A program made the translations under genes and the position numbers. A stretch of 48,261 nucleotides of DNA from Alcanivorax sp. (GTDB lineage: Bacteria > Pseudomonadota > Gammaproteobacteria > Pseudomonadales > Alcanivoracaceae). Below, in pieces: positions 7,729 through 17,391 of the stretch. The notes under the pieces are model-generated. The model saw nothing but the letters and a program-made list of their open reading frames with translations. It searched no databases and was not told the DNA's origin. Where the stretch lies: NCBI RefSeq assembly GCF_014762765.1, contig NZ_JABURH010000129.1, positions 1 through 48,261 of the forward strand, in the 5' to 3' direction. Position 1 is the first letter of the stretch, and each line of letters opens with the position of its first letter.

Positions 7729-8244
7729 TTAATCCCAGAAGTTGAACCAGGCTTTTTCGCTGGCGTTCTCTTTGGCATTGGCATTCACATTTGCATTAGC
7801 CTTGGCACCGTTGCCATTAACTTCGGCACTGGCATTAACGTCAGCTTCAGCGTTAGCCTTGGCGGCTTCCTTCATGTCTTCAGCAGCTTCACGCTCTGCT
7901 TCCATGCGATCTTCTGCGGCTTCGCGCTCTGCTTCAGCACGCTCTTTGGCCGCTTCTTTCTTCGCTTCAGCCTCTTCCTTCATGGCTTCTTTCTTGGCCT
8001 TGGCTTCTTCTTTCTTCGCTTCAGCCTTCTCTTTGGCAGCTTCCTTGCGAGCCTTGGCGGCTTCTTTCATTTCTTCTGCTTTGGCTTTGCCCGCATCACG
8101 CTGATCACGAACTGCCTGCTCGGTAGCCTTGGCATCAGCCTCGGCATTAACAGCAGCGTTGATACCTGCATTCAGGTCGGCTACAGCTACCTGGCTCATC
8201 ATCGCAGCACCGGCGGTCATCGCCAGCATCCATTTCTTATCCAT
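7729..8244 (-). CDS. Exported Ala/Glu/Lys-rich low-complexity protein
   Basis: A 171-residue protein of unknown function. ATG 8244 is chosen because AAGGAGA sits 7-8 nt before it; an upstream in-frame ATG at 8286 lacks this. A Sec signal is visible (MDKKWMLAMTAGAAMMSQVAVA), with likely cleavage after AVA near residue 22. Residues about 45-130 are a nearly continuous charged helix built from KEAAKEKAEAKKEEAKAK-like units, predicted as a single alpha-helix or coiled coil. It is followed by a short Asn/Ala repeat (AKANANVNANAKENA) and an aromatic end, KAWFNFWD. It lies alone between two terminators or promoters. A periplasmic structural or envelope-spanning role is possible but unproven. Confidence 0.8.
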   Translation of the reverse strand: MDKKWMLAMTAGAAMMSQVAVADLNAGINAAVNAEADAKATEQAVRDQRDAGKAKAEEMKEAAKARKEAAKEKAEAKKEEAKAKKEAMKEEAEAKKEAAKERAEAEREAAEDRMEAEREAAEDMKEAAKANAEADVNASAEVNGNGAKANANVNANAKENASEKAWFNFWD

Positions 8245-8349
8245 GCTTTGTCTCCTTGAAACAACAATCAAAAGGCATATTGCCAATATGTGACGCTACC
8301 ATCGGGAAATTCGCCCCGCAGCTCAAGTAACAAAGCGTAAAATCGATAA

Positions 8350-9300
8350 TCAGTCGAGATATTGATCAATAATCGCGAATATTTTCCGACGAAACCCCTC
8401 ATCCTCGTTAACCAGTTGGTGGCGGGCCCCCGGCAGCATATGGATATGAGGATCCTGAAACTTTTCCTGAATCACCTTCAGGTTGTAACGCCAATCCACG
8501 GTTTCATCCATGTCACCTTGTATCACCACCGGCGACACCTTGATGCGTGATGCTTTTTCAAAGCCCGGCAGCCATTTTTTCAGCGCGGACACCCATACCG
8601 CCGAGACCCTCTTTGCCTGTAGCGGGTCCTTGTTTTCCAGAAAATCCAGAAAATCCGGATCATTGGAGTTGATGGTAAAAACCCGTTTGATGCTGCGGGC
8701 AAAGGGGCGAATAAACGTATGCAGCCAGCGCGCAGAGGACCATTTGAATGGACGTACCAGCGGCGCCAGCAGTATCACATGCTCAAAAGGGTTGGCATCA
8801 CCGTCACCACGACTCAGCAGATAATCCATCACGATGGCGCCGCCGGTACTCTGGGCAATCACATGCCAGGGCCGGGGAAAATGGTTGTCTGCCAGTGCCA
8901 GACATTGCTCGAGCACATCCCGGTAGGTACGAAAATCATCGATCACCGCCTGGGGGCCGGAGCTGAGGCCATGGCCGGGCAGATCGTAGGCCAGTACCGC
9001 ATAACCCAGCTCCAGCACATGGCCGATAATATGCCGGTAGAGGCCCACATGATCGAAGTAACCATGGCAAACCAACACTGTGCCCCGCGGCTCCTTCGGG
9101 CGCCAGGCATGCACCGACAGCTGATGCCCGGCAGCCTCGAAATAGCCAAAGCCGTGCTCAAGGTCCGGTAAGTGCTCCGCGAAATTCAGGCCATAGTAGG
9201 CCACATAGCGCCGCGTGGAGTCGCTGAGCGGATCAAACGCCTCCCAGTTTAGTGGCTGCCATTCCTGGACAATGTGATCGCGGTCGAAAGGATTTGCCAT
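8350..9300 (-). CDS. Alpha/beta hydrolase, lysophospholipase-like
   Basis: A 316-residue serine hydrolase of the monoglyceride lipase/PldB-like type. The oxyanion-hole segment VLVCHGYFDHVGLYRH lies near residue 95 and LPGHGLSSG near 125. The nucleophile elbow is AQSTGG, so the first Gly of the usual GxSxG is Ala. The Asp is in QGDMDETVDW, and the His in PGARHQLVNE near the C-terminus. No signal peptide, so probably cytoplasmic. It is divergent from the flavin-reductase-like gene. The substrate is unknown; acylglycerols or lysolipids are typical for the group. Confidence 0.85.
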   Translation of the reverse strand: MANPFDRDHIVQEWQPLNWEAFDPLSDSTRRYVAYYGLNFAEHLPDLEHGFGYFEAAGHQLSVHAWRPKEPRGTVLVCHGYFDHVGLYRHIIGHVLELGYAVLAYDLPGHGLSSGPQAVIDDFRTYRDVLEQCLALADNHFPRPWHVIAQSTGGAIVMDYLLSRGDGDANPFEHVILLAPLVRPFKWSSARWLHTFIRPFARSIKRVFTINSNDPDFLDFLENKDPLQAKRVSAVWVSALKKWLPGFEKASRIKVSPVVIQGDMDETVDWRYNLKVIQEKFQDPHIHMLPGARHQLVNEDEGFRRKIFAIIDQYLD

Positions 9301-9370
9301 AGCCGGTAAGAGGTCTCCACGGTTTACTCACGGCGGCTTCTGATAATACGGCGCCAGGAGGACGCATACC

Positions 9371-10030
9371 ATGCACCTGACCGCCGATACTCTCAAGGAC
9401 CTGCCCCGTCAACAACGGGTCAACCTGATCAATAGCCTGTCCGGCTTCAAGAGCGCCAACCTGCTGGGCACCCGTGCCAGCAATGGCCAGGAGAACCTGT
9501 CCATTGTCAGCTCCTGCTTCCATCTCGGCGCCGACCCGGCCCTGCTGGGCATGATCATTCGCCCCCACTCCGTGGATCGCCACAGCCTGGAGTACCTGAT
9601 GGAAACCGGCTTCTACACACTCAATCAGGTGCATGGGGACATGGTCCCTGCGGCGCATCAGACCGCGGCCCGTTACCCGCGTGAGGTGTCGGAGTTCACC
9701 GCCACCGGCCTGACGCCGGCTTACCTGCCGGATTTTCCGGCTCCCTTTGTGGAACAGGCGCGCATCCGCCTGGGTATGGTATTGCTGGAGACACACACCC
9801 TGCAGGTCAACGATACCGTGATGGTAATCGGCGCCATCGAACATATTCAGCTACCCGGCTATGCGCTGGGCAGTGACGGCTATGTGGATATCGAAAAGGC
9901 AGGCACCGTGGCACTGTCCGGCCTGGACAGCTATCACCTGACCCAGCGCCAGGCACGCTGGAGCTACGCCAAACCGGACCAACCCCTGAATCGCCTGGAT
10001 CCGGTCAGCCCGGTAAACGATCAGGGTTAG
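9371..10030 (+). CDS. Flavin reductase-like (FMN-binding split barrel) protein
   Basis: A 219-residue protein with the flavin reductase-like domain. The N-terminal half has the FMN-site layout: GFKSANLLGT, then NLSIVSSCFHLGADPALLGMIIRP, then YTLNQV near residue 80. Members bind FMN, and some reduce flavin for monooxygenases, but the partner is not visible here. It starts at ATG 9371 after AGGAGG. It is followed by an 83-bp gap and a META lipoprotein, with no evident functional link. Confidence 0.78.
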   Translation: MHLTADTLKDLPRQQRVNLINSLSGFKSANLLGTRASNGQENLSIVSSCFHLGADPALLGMIIRPHSVDRHSLEYLMETGFYTLNQVHGDMVPAAHQTAARYPREVSEFTATGLTPAYLPDFPAPFVEQARIRLGMVLLETHTLQVNDTVMVIGAIEHIQLPGYALGSDGYVDIEKAGTVALSGLDSYHLTQRQARWSYAKPDQPLNRLDPVSPVNDQG

Positions 10031-10113
10031 CCTGCACGGGGAAACTATTGCACCCTAGCGGGGACTAATTCGTTCAAGACGCCCCAATACCGCGTCATCG
10101 AGAAGGACCCGAT

Positions 10114-10542
10114 ATGCAAACACTGAAATTGTCCCTGTTGGCAGGCGCCGCCATGACGCTGGCCGCCTGCAGCAGTCACCCAACAGGATCCACCGCCATG
10201 GTAACCACCGAGCAACTGCAGGGCAGTGTCTGGCAGGTAAACACCCTCAATGGCTCAGACGTGGGCGACGTGCTGGTTACCCTGAACTTCCACGAACCTG
10301 GTCGACTGGCTGGCAAGGCCGCCTGCAACAACTACATGGCCAGCTATACGCTGGAGGATGACAGTTTCACGGTGAAAACCGGGGGCGTCACCATGATGGC
10401 CTGCCCACAGCCACTGATGAAACTGGAGCAGCAGTTTCTGGGCGCCCTGGAAGGGGTGAATCAGGCCGATATTACCGAGGACGGGCAACTGGTCCTCAGC
10501 GGTGCTGACGAGGTAAGGATCGAAGCTTCCCGTCAGAAATAA
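10114..10542 (+). CDS. META/HslJ-domain lipoprotein
   Basis: A 142-residue predicted lipoprotein. The signal peptide ends in the lipobox LAAC, with the lipidated Cys at residue 19; the following Ser-Ser would favour sorting to the outer membrane. The rest is one META (HslJ-like) domain: LQGSVWQVNTLNG near 35-47, the conserved GKAACNNYMASY near 67-78 and TMMACPQPLMKLEQQF near 93-108. The domain's Cys pair is present. HslJ is linked to novobiocin resistance in E. coli; the exact role here is unknown. Ends at a strong terminator. Confidence 0.85.
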   Translation: MQTLKLSLLAGAAMTLAACSSHPTGSTAMVTTEQLQGSVWQVNTLNGSDVGDVLVTLNFHEPGRLAGKAACNNYMASYTLEDDSFTVKTGGVTMMACPQPLMKLEQQFLGALEGVNQADITEDGQLVLSGADEVRIEASRQK

Positions 10543-10558
10543 CCGCACCAGACACAAC

Positions 10559-10587
10559 AAGGCCCCGCATTGCGGGGCCTTGCTTTT
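10559..10587. terminator. Intrinsic terminator between META lipoprotein and fba
   Basis: AAGGCCCCGC and GCGGGGCCTT flank a 3-nt loop and are followed by GCTTTTA on the right. It ends the lipoprotein gene rightward and could also stop the leftward fba operon. Confidence 0.8.
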
Positions 10588-10614
10588 ATACCTGCGCTGT
10601 TTTGCCGCGCGGGA

Positions 10615-11679
10615 TTACTTGACGCGCGGATCCAGCTCGCCGGCTTCGTAGCGCATAAACATGCGTTCCAGGCTGATCGGCTTGATCTTGTCCGCATTGC
10701 CGGCCGTGCCGAACGCTTCGTAGCGGGCGATACAGATATCACGCATGGCGGTGATGGATTCTTTCAGGTACTTGCGCGGGTCGAATTCTGCCGGGTTATG
10801 GGCCAGGAAACGACGAATCGCACCAGTAGACGCCAGGCGCAGATCGGTATCGATGTTCACCTTGCGCACGCCGTGCTTGATGCCTTCCTGAATCTCTTCC
10901 ACCGGCACCCCGTAGGTCTCGGCAATCTCGCCACCGTACTCGTTGATGATGGCCAGCCAGTCCTGCGGCACGGAGGAGGAGCCGTGCATGACCAGGTGGG
11001 TATCCGGGATACGCTTGTGAATCGCCTTGATCTGTTCAATAGCCAGGATGTCGCCGGTGGGCGGACGGGTGAACTTGTAGGCACCATGGCTGGTACCGAT
11101 AGCGATCGCCAGGGCATCCACCTTGGTTTGCTTGACGAAGTCCGCCGCTTCTTCCGGGTCGGTGAGCATCTGATCGTGGCTCAGAGTCCCTTCGGCACCG
11201 ATACCGTCTTCTTCACCGGCCTGGCCGGTTTCCAGGGAACCCAGGCAACCCAGCTCGCCTTCCACGGACACGCCACAGGCGTGGGCCATGGCCACCGCGT
11301 CCTGGGTCACGCGCACGTTGTAGTCATAATCCATCGGCGTCTTGCCATCTTCCCCCAGGGAGCCATCCATCATCACCGACGAGAACCCCAGCTGGATGGA
11401 GCGCTGACACACGGAAGGGCTGGTGCCGTGATCCTGGTGCATCACTACAGGAATGTGCGGAAATTCTTCGGTGGCTGCCAGAATCAGGTGCCGCAGGAAA
11501 GGAGCACCGGCGTATTTGCGGGCGCCAGCGGAGGCCTGCACGATCACCGGGGAATTGGTCTGGTCCGCGGCTTCCATGATGGCGCGCATCTGTTCCACGT
11601 TATTGACGTTAAAGGCCGGTACGCCATAACCGTGTTCGGCGGCGTGGTCCAGCAACTGTCGCATGCTTACGAGTGCCAT
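10615..11679 (-). CDS. fba: Class II fructose-bisphosphate aldolase
   Basis: Zinc aldolase that cleaves fructose-1,6-bisphosphate to DHAP and glyceraldehyde-3-phosphate, or builds it in gluconeogenesis. The protein has 354 residues. The zinc/catalytic motif VMHQDHG gives H81, D83 and H84. The later MHGSSSVP and [10 protein letters not shown] segments are those of the Calvin-cycle-like class IIA subgroup, which is used by pseudomonads for gluconeogenesis as well. It is the last gene of tkt-epd-pgk-fba, 83 bp after pgk, with a good Shine-Dalgarno (AGGGGAAA) before ATG 11679. Confidence 0.95.
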   Translation of the reverse strand: MALVSMRQLLDHAAEHGYGVPAFNVNNVEQMRAIMEAADQTNSPVIVQASAGARKYAGAPFLRHLILAATEEFPHIPVVMHQDHGTSPSVCQRSIQLGFSSVMMDGSLGEDGKTPMDYDYNVRVTQDAVAMAHACGVSVEGELGCLGSLETGQAGEEDGIGAEGTLSHDQMLTDPEEAADFVKQTKVDALAIAIGTSHGAYKFTRPPTGDILAIEQIKAIHKRIPDTHLVMHGSSSVPQDWLAIINEYGGEIAETYGVPVEEIQEGIKHGVRKVNIDTDLRLASTGAIRRFLAHNPAEFDPRKYLKESITAMRDICIARYEAFGTAGNADKIKPISLERMFMRYEAGELDPRVK

Positions 11680-11762
11680 TGTGTTTCCCCTTCGGTTCCG
11701 TGGGCAGCGATGCTGCCCGTTTCCTGTTCAGTCATTGCAAAGGCCGCCGTGGCAACCTCTCT

Positions 11763-12926
11763 TCAGTCTTTTGCCCGCGCTTCCAGCATGGCTACCGCTG
11801 GCAACACCTTGCCTTCCACGAATTCCAGGAAGGCGCCGCCACCGGTTGAGATATAACTGATGCGATCGGTAATACCGTATTTGTCCACCGCCGCCAGGGT
11901 GTCACCACCGCCGGCAATAGAGAAGGCATCCGAGTCGGCGATGGCTTCCGCCATTTCCTTGGTGCCTTCGCCAAACTGATCGAACTCGAACACGCCCAGC
12001 GGGCCGTTCCAGATAATGGTCTTGGCTTCCTTCATCAGCGCCGCCACGATGTGGGCAGTCTGCGGGCCAATATCCAGAATCAGGTCGTCTTCGGCCACAT
12101 CATCCACCTTCTTGGCGGTGGCTTCAGCGGATTCGGCAAATTCCTTGGCGGTGACCACATCCACCGGAATCGGGATATGCACCTTCTCGGCGATCTTCTT
12201 CGCCGCCGGGATCAAGTCTTCCTCGTACAGGGACTTGCCCACCGGATGACCGGCCGCAGCCAGGAAGGTGTTGGCAATACCGCCACCCACCACCAGCTGG
12301 TCGACCACATCGGACAGGGATTCCAGCACTTCCAGTTTGGTGGAAACCTTGGAACCACCCACAATCGCCACCAGCGGTTTCTCCGGCGCGTTCAGGGCCT
12401 TGCCCAGGGCGTCCAGCTCGTTGGCCAGCAGCGGCCCGGCACAGGCTACCGGAGCAAACTTGCCCACACCATGGGTGGACGCCTGGGCCCGGTGCGCGGT
12501 ACCGAAGGCATCCATCACATAGATATCACACAGGGCCGCCATCTTTTGTGACAGCGCCTCGTCATCCTTTTTCTCGCCCTTGTTGAAACGGACGTTCTCG
12601 CACAACACGACCTGGCCTTCTGCCACGTCCACGCCGTCCAGCCAGTCTTTCACCAGCGGAACGTCGCGCCCCAGCAGCTTGCCAAGATGGTCGGCCACCG
12701 GCTGCAGGGAAAACTCCTCCGCGTACTCTCCTTCCGTGGGACGGCCCAGATGCGACATCAGCATCACTTTGGCTCCCGCCTTCAGGGCGTGCTCGATAGT
12801 AGGCAGGGAGGCGCGGATACGCGCATCACTGGTGACCTTGCCGTCTTTCACCGGCACGTTCAGATCTTCACGGATAAGAACGCGCTTGCCTGCCAGATCC
12901 AGGTCGGTCATGCGTTTGAAGTTCAT
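11763..12926 (-). CDS. pgk: Phosphoglycerate kinase
   Basis: Transfers phosphate between 1,3-bisphosphoglycerate and ADP in glycolysis and gluconeogenesis. At 387 residues it equals the E. coli length. The N-terminal signature [16 protein letters not shown] lies at about residues 14-29, the substrate-binding SHLGRP near 58 and the hinge/nucleotide region VGGSKVSTK near 193. The C-terminal [13 protein letters not shown] and [10 protein letters not shown] complete the nucleotide domain. It sits 48 bp after epd in the tkt-epd-pgk-fba operon. Confidence 0.97.
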   Translation of the reverse strand: MNFKRMTDLDLAGKRVLIREDLNVPVKDGKVTSDARIRASLPTIEHALKAGAKVMLMSHLGRPTEGEYAEEFSLQPVADHLGKLLGRDVPLVKDWLDGVDVAEGQVVLCENVRFNKGEKKDDEALSQKMAALCDIYVMDAFGTAHRAQASTHGVGKFAPVACAGPLLANELDALGKALNAPEKPLVAIVGGSKVSTKLEVLESLSDVVDQLVVGGGIANTFLAAAGHPVGKSLYEEDLIPAAKKIAEKVHIPIPVDVVTAKEFAESAEATAKKVDDVAEDDLILDIGPQTAHIVAALMKEAKTIIWNGPLGVFEFDQFGEGTKEMAEAIADSDAFSIAGGGDTLAAVDKYGITDRISYISTGGGAFLEFVEGKVLPAVAMLEARAKD

Positions 12927-12974
12927 CTCGTACTTACCTCATTCACGGCCACCCGCACGGGTGCATCCATTCAT

Positions 12975-13991
12975 TCAAGCTTGATGTGATTCAGCCAGCG
13001 TCGCCACCCAGTCGAGCAGTCGGTTCGCATAGCCCCATTCGTTGTCGTACCAGGCCACCACCTGCACCATCTCGCCCTGCACCCGGGTCTGGGTGGCGTC
13101 GACGATGGCAGATTCCGGCCGATGGTTGAAATCCACGCTTACCAGCGGCGCGTCATTGTACCCAATCAGCGCACTGGCTTCTTTCGATTGCTGCTGCAGC
13201 CACTGGTTCAGGCTGTCGCTGTCCGGGGTACGCTCCAGCAGCAGGGTCAGCTCCACCATGGCCACATTCAGGGTGGGCACACGGATGGAATGGCCGCTGA
13301 TCTTGCCGGCCAGGGCCGGCAGCACCTGCTGCACCGCGCCGATGGCACTGCTGGTGGTGGGCACGATGTTCTGCGCCCCCGCCCGGCCCCGGCGCGGATC
13401 CCGATGAACATGATCCAGCAGGGTCTGGTCCGAGGTATAGGAGTGGATCTCCTTCATCAGCACCTGGCGAATGCCATAGGCCTGATCCAGCCGGGTCAGC
13501 AGCGGCGCAATACAATGGGTGGTACAGGATGCCGCCGACAGCACCTTGCTGTCATCGCGCACATCCCTATGATTCACGCCATACACCACGATCTGGTCGG
13601 CCTGATCAAACGGCACTGCACCGATAATGACCCGCCCGGCGCCGGCATCCAGATGCCGTGAGGCGCCCGCGTGGCTGCGGAAATGGCCGGAGCATTCCAG
13701 CACCAGATCCACGCCCATCTCGGCCCAGGGCAATTGCTCCGGCTTGGGTTGCTGCAGCAGCCGCGGGGCCTGCTTGCCGATACGCAGCATGCCTTCAATC
13801 AGCTCCGCCGGCTCCGCCAGACGGCCGTGGGTGGTGTCGTAGCGGGTCAGGTACAGCAGATCTTCCGGGCGGCCCTTGTCATTGATCGCCGCCAGGGTGA
13901 ACGGTGCCTGCCAGCCGGCGCCTTCGCGCTCGGCCAGGGCACGGACAAAGGAACGCCCGATACGGCCGTAGCCGTTAATCGCGACTTTCAC
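12975..13991 (-). CDS. epd: Erythrose-4-phosphate dehydrogenase / GAPDH family
   Basis: A 338-residue NAD-dependent aldose-phosphate dehydrogenase. NAD motif GYGRIGR at 8-14, nucleophile C156 in SAASCTTHC, catalytic H183 in EIHSYTSDQ. The C-terminal block PLVSVDFNH...SAIVDATQTRV and the place between tkt and pgk fit Epd, which oxidises erythrose-4-phosphate toward pyridoxal phosphate. The middle block LLDHVHRDPRRGRAGAQNIVPT is closer to ordinary GAPDH, so a glycolytic role cannot be excluded. The usual Asn of CTTNC is His159. The start is GTG 13991, immediately after the tkt stop with no gap, so translation is probably coupled. Confidence 0.85.
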   Translation of the reverse strand: MKVAINGYGRIGRSFVRALAEREGAGWQAPFTLAAINDKGRPEDLLYLTRYDTTHGRLAEPAELIEGMLRIGKQAPRLLQQPKPEQLPWAEMGVDLVLECSGHFRSHAGASRHLDAGAGRVIIGAVPFDQADQIVVYGVNHRDVRDDSKVLSAASCTTHCIAPLLTRLDQAYGIRQVLMKEIHSYTSDQTLLDHVHRDPRRGRAGAQNIVPTTSSAIGAVQQVLPALAGKISGHSIRVPTLNVAMVELTLLLERTPDSDSLNQWLQQQSKEASALIGYNDAPLVSVDFNHRPESAIVDATQTRVQGEMVQVVAWYDNEWGYANRLLDWVATLAESHQA

Positions 13992-15992
13992 TTAGAGCAG
14001 GCTCTCCACGGCCTGCTGCACTGCCTCGGCAGTGATATTGAAGTGCTTGAACAGATCGCCAGCCGGGGCGGAGGCGCCGAAACTGTTCATGCCCACGATC
14101 TTGCCGTCCAGGCCCACAAAGCGGTACCAGTAATCGGCGATGGCCGCTTCCACGGCAACCCGGGCACGCACACTGGAGGGCAGCACGCTTTCCTGATACT
14201 CACGGTCCTGGGCCAGGAACTCTTCCACGCAGGGCATGGAGACCACACGGACATTTTTGCCGGTCAGCGCCTGGGCCGCCTTCACCGCCAGCTCTACTTC
14301 AGAGCCAGTGGCAATGATGATGGCGTCCGGGGTGCCCTCACCGGTTTGCAGCAGGGTGTAGCCGCCTTTTTCGATCTCGGCCAGCTGCGCCGCGCCACGC
14401 TCCATGCAGGGCAGCCCCTGGCGGGAGAAGATCAGCGCGGAAGGACCGTCTTGCCGGACAATGGCTTTCTTCCAGGACACCGCGGATTCCACCGTGTCGC
14501 AGGGGCGCCAGGTGCGCATGTTCGGGGTCAGGCGCAGGTTGGCCATTTGTTCGATGGGCTGGTGAGTCGGGCCGTCTTCACCCAGGCCGATGGAATCGTG
14601 GGTATAGACCAGAATGTTGGGCTGATGCATCAGGGCCGCCATGCGCACCGCGTTGCGGGCATATTCCATGAACACCAGGAAGGTGCCGCCGTAGGGGCGC
14701 AGGCCGCCGTGCAGGCAGAGACCATTCTGGATCGCGGTCATGGAGAATTCACGCACGCCGTAATGGATGTAGTTGCCGCTGGCATCATCCGCGGTGACCG
14801 ACTTGCAGCCCTTCCAGATGGTGTTGTTGGAGCCGGCCAGATCGGCGGAGCCACCGGCCAGTTCCGGCAGCAACGGACCGAAGGCATCGAGGGTGTTCTG
14901 GCTGGCCTTGCGGGTGGCCACCTTGTCGCCTTTTTCCTGACATTCCCGGATATAGGCATCTGCCTGCTCCAGGAAGTTGGCGGGCAGCTCACCAGCCTGG
15001 CGACGCAGGAACTCTGCCGCCAGTTCCGGGTAGGCGGCCTGGTAAGCGTCGAAACGCTGCTGCCAGTCACTCTGGGCAGCGGCCCCTTTTTCGCTACCAT
15101 CCCAGGCCTGCTTGATCTCGGCGGGAATCTCGAAGGGACCGTGCTTCCAGCCCAGCGATTCCCGGGTCAGGGCAATTTCATCTTCGCCCAGGGCGGCACC
15201 GTGGGATTCTTCCTTGCCCTGCTTGTTGGGGCTGCCGAAACCGATAACGGTCTTGCAGCAAATCAGGGTGGGCTGATCGGTATTGGCACGGGCATTTTCG
15301 ATAGCCACCTGCACTTCTTCCGCGCTGTGGCCATCCACATTGGGAATCACCTGCCAGCCGTAGGCACGGAAACGCTCCACCGTGTCATCGGTAAACCAGC
15401 CTTCCACCTCACCATCAATGGAAATGCCGTTATCGTCATAAAAGGCCACCAGCTTGCCCAGGCCCAGGGTACCGGCCAGGGAACAGGCTTCGTGGGAGAT
15501 GCCTTCCATCATGCAGCCATCACCCAGGAAACAGTAGGTGTAATGGTCGACAATAGCGTGCCCTTCACGGTTGAACTGGCCCGCCAGCATCTTCTCCGCC
15601 AGTGCCATGCCCACCGCATTGGCAATACCCTGACCCAGCGGGCCGGTGGTGGTTTCGATGCCCGGGGCGTCGCCGTATTCCGGGTGGCCGGCGGTGGGGC
15701 TACCCAGCTGACGGAAGTTCTTGATGTCGTCCAGGCTGACGCCGTAGCCGCTCAGGTGCAGCAGACTGTAAAGCAGCATGGAGCCGTGACCATTGGACAG
15801 CACGAAGCGATCCCGGTCGGGCCAGGTGGGATCCTGCGGGTTGTGCTTGAGGAAGCCGCGCCACAACACCTCGGCGATATCGGCCATTCCCATGGGCGCA
15901 CCGGGGTGCCCGGAATTGGCTTTCTGTACCGCATCCATGCTGAGGGCACGGATAGCGTTGGCGAGTTCACGGCGGGCGGGGGCACTGGACAT
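13992..15992 (-). CDS. tkt: Transketolase
   Basis: TPP enzyme that transfers two-carbon units between pentose-phosphate sugars. It has 666 residues from ATG 15992, preceded by GGAG; the open frame extends 17 codons further up without family similarity. Visible: [20 protein letters not shown] at the N-terminus, the TPP/magnesium motif [19 protein letters not shown] near 155, the pyrimidine-domain [14 protein letters not shown] near 470 and the C-terminal domain with [17 protein letters not shown]. First gene of the leftward tkt-epd-pgk-fba operon. A candidate promoter on its strand is TTGTAG-17 bp-GACAAT, ending at about 16037. Confidence 0.96.
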   Translation of the reverse strand: MSSAPARRELANAIRALSMDAVQKANSGHPGAPMGMADIAEVLWRGFLKHNPQDPTWPDRDRFVLSNGHGSMLLYSLLHLSGYGVSLDDIKNFRQLGSPTAGHPEYGDAPGIETTTGPLGQGIANAVGMALAEKMLAGQFNREGHAIVDHYTYCFLGDGCMMEGISHEACSLAGTLGLGKLVAFYDDNGISIDGEVEGWFTDDTVERFRAYGWQVIPNVDGHSAEEVQVAIENARANTDQPTLICCKTVIGFGSPNKQGKEESHGAALGEDEIALTRESLGWKHGPFEIPAEIKQAWDGSEKGAAAQSDWQQRFDAYQAAYPELAAEFLRRQAGELPANFLEQADAYIRECQEKGDKVATRKASQNTLDAFGPLLPELAGGSADLAGSNNTIWKGCKSVTADDASGNYIHYGVREFSMTAIQNGLCLHGGLRPYGGTFLVFMEYARNAVRMAALMHQPNILVYTHDSIGLGEDGPTHQPIEQMANLRLTPNMRTWRPCDTVESAVSWKKAIVRQDGPSALIFSRQGLPCMERGAAQLAEIEKGGYTLLQTGEGTPDAIIIATGSEVELAVKAAQALTGKNVRVVSMPCVEEFLAQDREYQESVLPSSVRARVAVEAAIADYWYRFVGLDGKIVGMNSFGASAPAGDLFKHFNITAEAVQQAVESLL

Positions 15993-16139
15993 GCAGGGCT
16001 CCAAACTGGCTGGTGGCTGAAAAGGGGCGCTATTGTCCCTCAAGGGGATAATCGCTACAAGCGCGGGCGCCCCGCCCGCCGGTTTACATGCCCCAGAGCA
16101 GCTCTGGCGGGTGACCGGCCAGGCCGCCAGAAAATCTAT

Positions 16140-16178
16140 ATCAATTTATTTTGATTTAGCTTTTCATTGCGCTAGACT
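16140..16178 (+). promoter_or_regulatory. Operator-promoter of the SahR-like gene
   Basis: AT-rich inverted repeat ATCAA (16140-16144), 6 bp, TTGAT (16151-16155). Its right half overlaps a -35 hexamer TTGATT (16151-16156) that is 16 bp from a -10 TAGACT (16173-16178). Occupancy by an ArsR-type repressor would block the promoter, so autoregulation is likely. The -10 ends 9 bp before the ATG and no Shine-Dalgarno is present, so the transcript may be leaderless. Confidence 0.5.
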
Positions 16179-16187
16179 CTTTCCCCT

Positions 16188-17177
16188 ATGAATGCACAAG
16201 CACCCGACGCTCCGGAGATCACTGATCATCTGGCGGGCTTCCTCAAGGCCGCTGGCGACCCGTTGCGTCTGCAGGTGCTGCAGGTACTGGGCCAGAACAG
16301 CTTCGGGGTGCTGGAGCTGTGCGACATCATGGCCATGAAACAATCCGGCATGAGCCACCACCTGAAGGTACTGGCCCAGGGCGGGCTGGTGGAGAAGCGG
16401 CGGGAAGGCAATTCCATCTTCTATCGCCGGCGCCTGCCCCAGGGGGACAACTCAGAAGGCGCGCTTCACGCCGCCCTGCTGGAAGAACTGGATGATAGCT
16501 CCCTGGACGCCCAGGTGGCGGAACGGCTTGAGCAGGTGCAAGGGCAGCGCGCGGAACAGAGCCGGGCCTTTTTCGCCCGCCATGCGGAGCAGGTGGACGA
16601 ACAGCAGGAACTGATTGCCGACTATGGCCAGTATGCGGATCAGGCCCTGGAATTACTCACCCGGGCCAGCCCGGACGCTCCGGATGGCAATAGCGTCCTG
16701 GAGATCGGCCCCGGTGATGGCCAGTTTCTTCTGGAACTGGCGACACGCTTTGACACTGTGTTCGGCCTGGATAATGCCGAAGCCATGCTGGAGCGGGCCC
16801 GCCAGAACCTGACTGTCGCCAAACGGCAAAATGTGCAACTGATACTGGGTGAGTGGCCCACCAGCGCCACCATCCTGCCCACGGTGGATGCCGTGGTTCT
16901 GAACATGGTGCTGCATCACCTGCCAGCCCCCGCCAGCGCCATCGGCGCCGCGGCCCGGCAATTGAATGACGGCGGCACCCTGCTGATCACCGACCTGTGT
17001 CGGCATGACCAGCACTGGGCTCACGAGGCCTGTGGTGATTTCTGGCTTGGCTTCGAAGAGGCCGATCTGGTGGACTGGGCTGGCCGCGCTGGCCTTGAGT
17101 TGCAGGAAAGCCAGTTTCTGGCCCTGCGTAATGGTTTTCAGGTGCAGGTACGCACCTTCAGGAAGAGTAGCAAGTAA
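16188..17177 (+). CDS. sahR: SahR-like ArsR regulator fused to a methyltransferase-fold domain
   Basis: A 329-residue fusion. Residues about 10-90 form an ArsR winged helix (AGDPLRLQVLQVLGQN ... GMSHHLKVLAQGGLVEKRREGNSIFYR). Residues about 165-300 form a class I SAM-binding domain with motif I VLEIGPGDGQFLLELA near 170. No metal-binding Cys of arsenic sensors is seen. This architecture next to metK is that of SahR, a repressor of SAM-cycle genes that is known to be released by S-adenosylhomocysteine. The neighbours metK, ahcY and metF are the known core regulon. Whether the methyltransferase domain is catalytic is unknown; sensing is more likely. The last codons lie in the following repeat. 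Confidence 0.85.
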   Translation: MNAQAPDAPEITDHLAGFLKAAGDPLRLQVLQVLGQNSFGVLELCDIMAMKQSGMSHHLKVLAQGGLVEKRREGNSIFYRRRLPQGDNSEGALHAALLEELDDSSLDAQVAERLEQVQGQRAEQSRAFFARHAEQVDEQQELIADYGQYADQALELLTRASPDAPDGNSVLEIGPGDGQFLLELATRFDTVFGLDNAEAMLERARQNLTVAKRQNVQLILGEWPTSATILPTVDAVVLNMVLHHLPAPASAIGAAARQLNDGGTLLITDLCRHDQHWAHEACGDFWLGFEEADLVDWAGRAGLELQESQFLALRNGFQVQVRTFRKSSK

Positions 17178-17328
17178 CAAGCTTCAAGTTACAAGGTGCG
17201 GACAAGGTCAGTGGCATCAGCAAAGGTTCCGCCCGCGCTTCACCCTGAGACAGATCGCGGAGTGAAGCCACCGGAACCGGCCACCACAGCGACCCCGCGT
17301 TGCAACTTGTCACTTGAAACTTGCAACT
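17166..17328. repeat. Stop-associated inverted repeat, copy B
   Basis: About 160 bp between sahR and metK. The left arm AGCAAGTAACAAG is degenerate and contains the sahR stop codon. The right arm has GCGTTGCAACTTGTCAC then TTGAAACTTGCAACT. The core shares the GGTGCGG..AAGGTC block of copies C and D. The remaining 63 bp before metK hold its Shine-Dalgarno (GGGAGC) but no ATCAA/TTGAT palindrome like that before sahR. Confidence 0.75.
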
Positions 17329-17391
17329 AAAAAATTTGGCGCCTGTTGAAGGCAACGTAACGCACAACTGAATAACGGGAGCACTCCAGTA

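Noticed and set aside
13671-16154. Rightward 827-codon open frame
   Set aside because: Antisense of epd and tkt, which carry complete catalytic motifs and conserved order.
17329-17391. SAM riboswitch in front of metK
   Set aside because: Only 63 bp lie between the repeat and the ATG, with no SAM-I, SAM-II or SAM-IV core visible.
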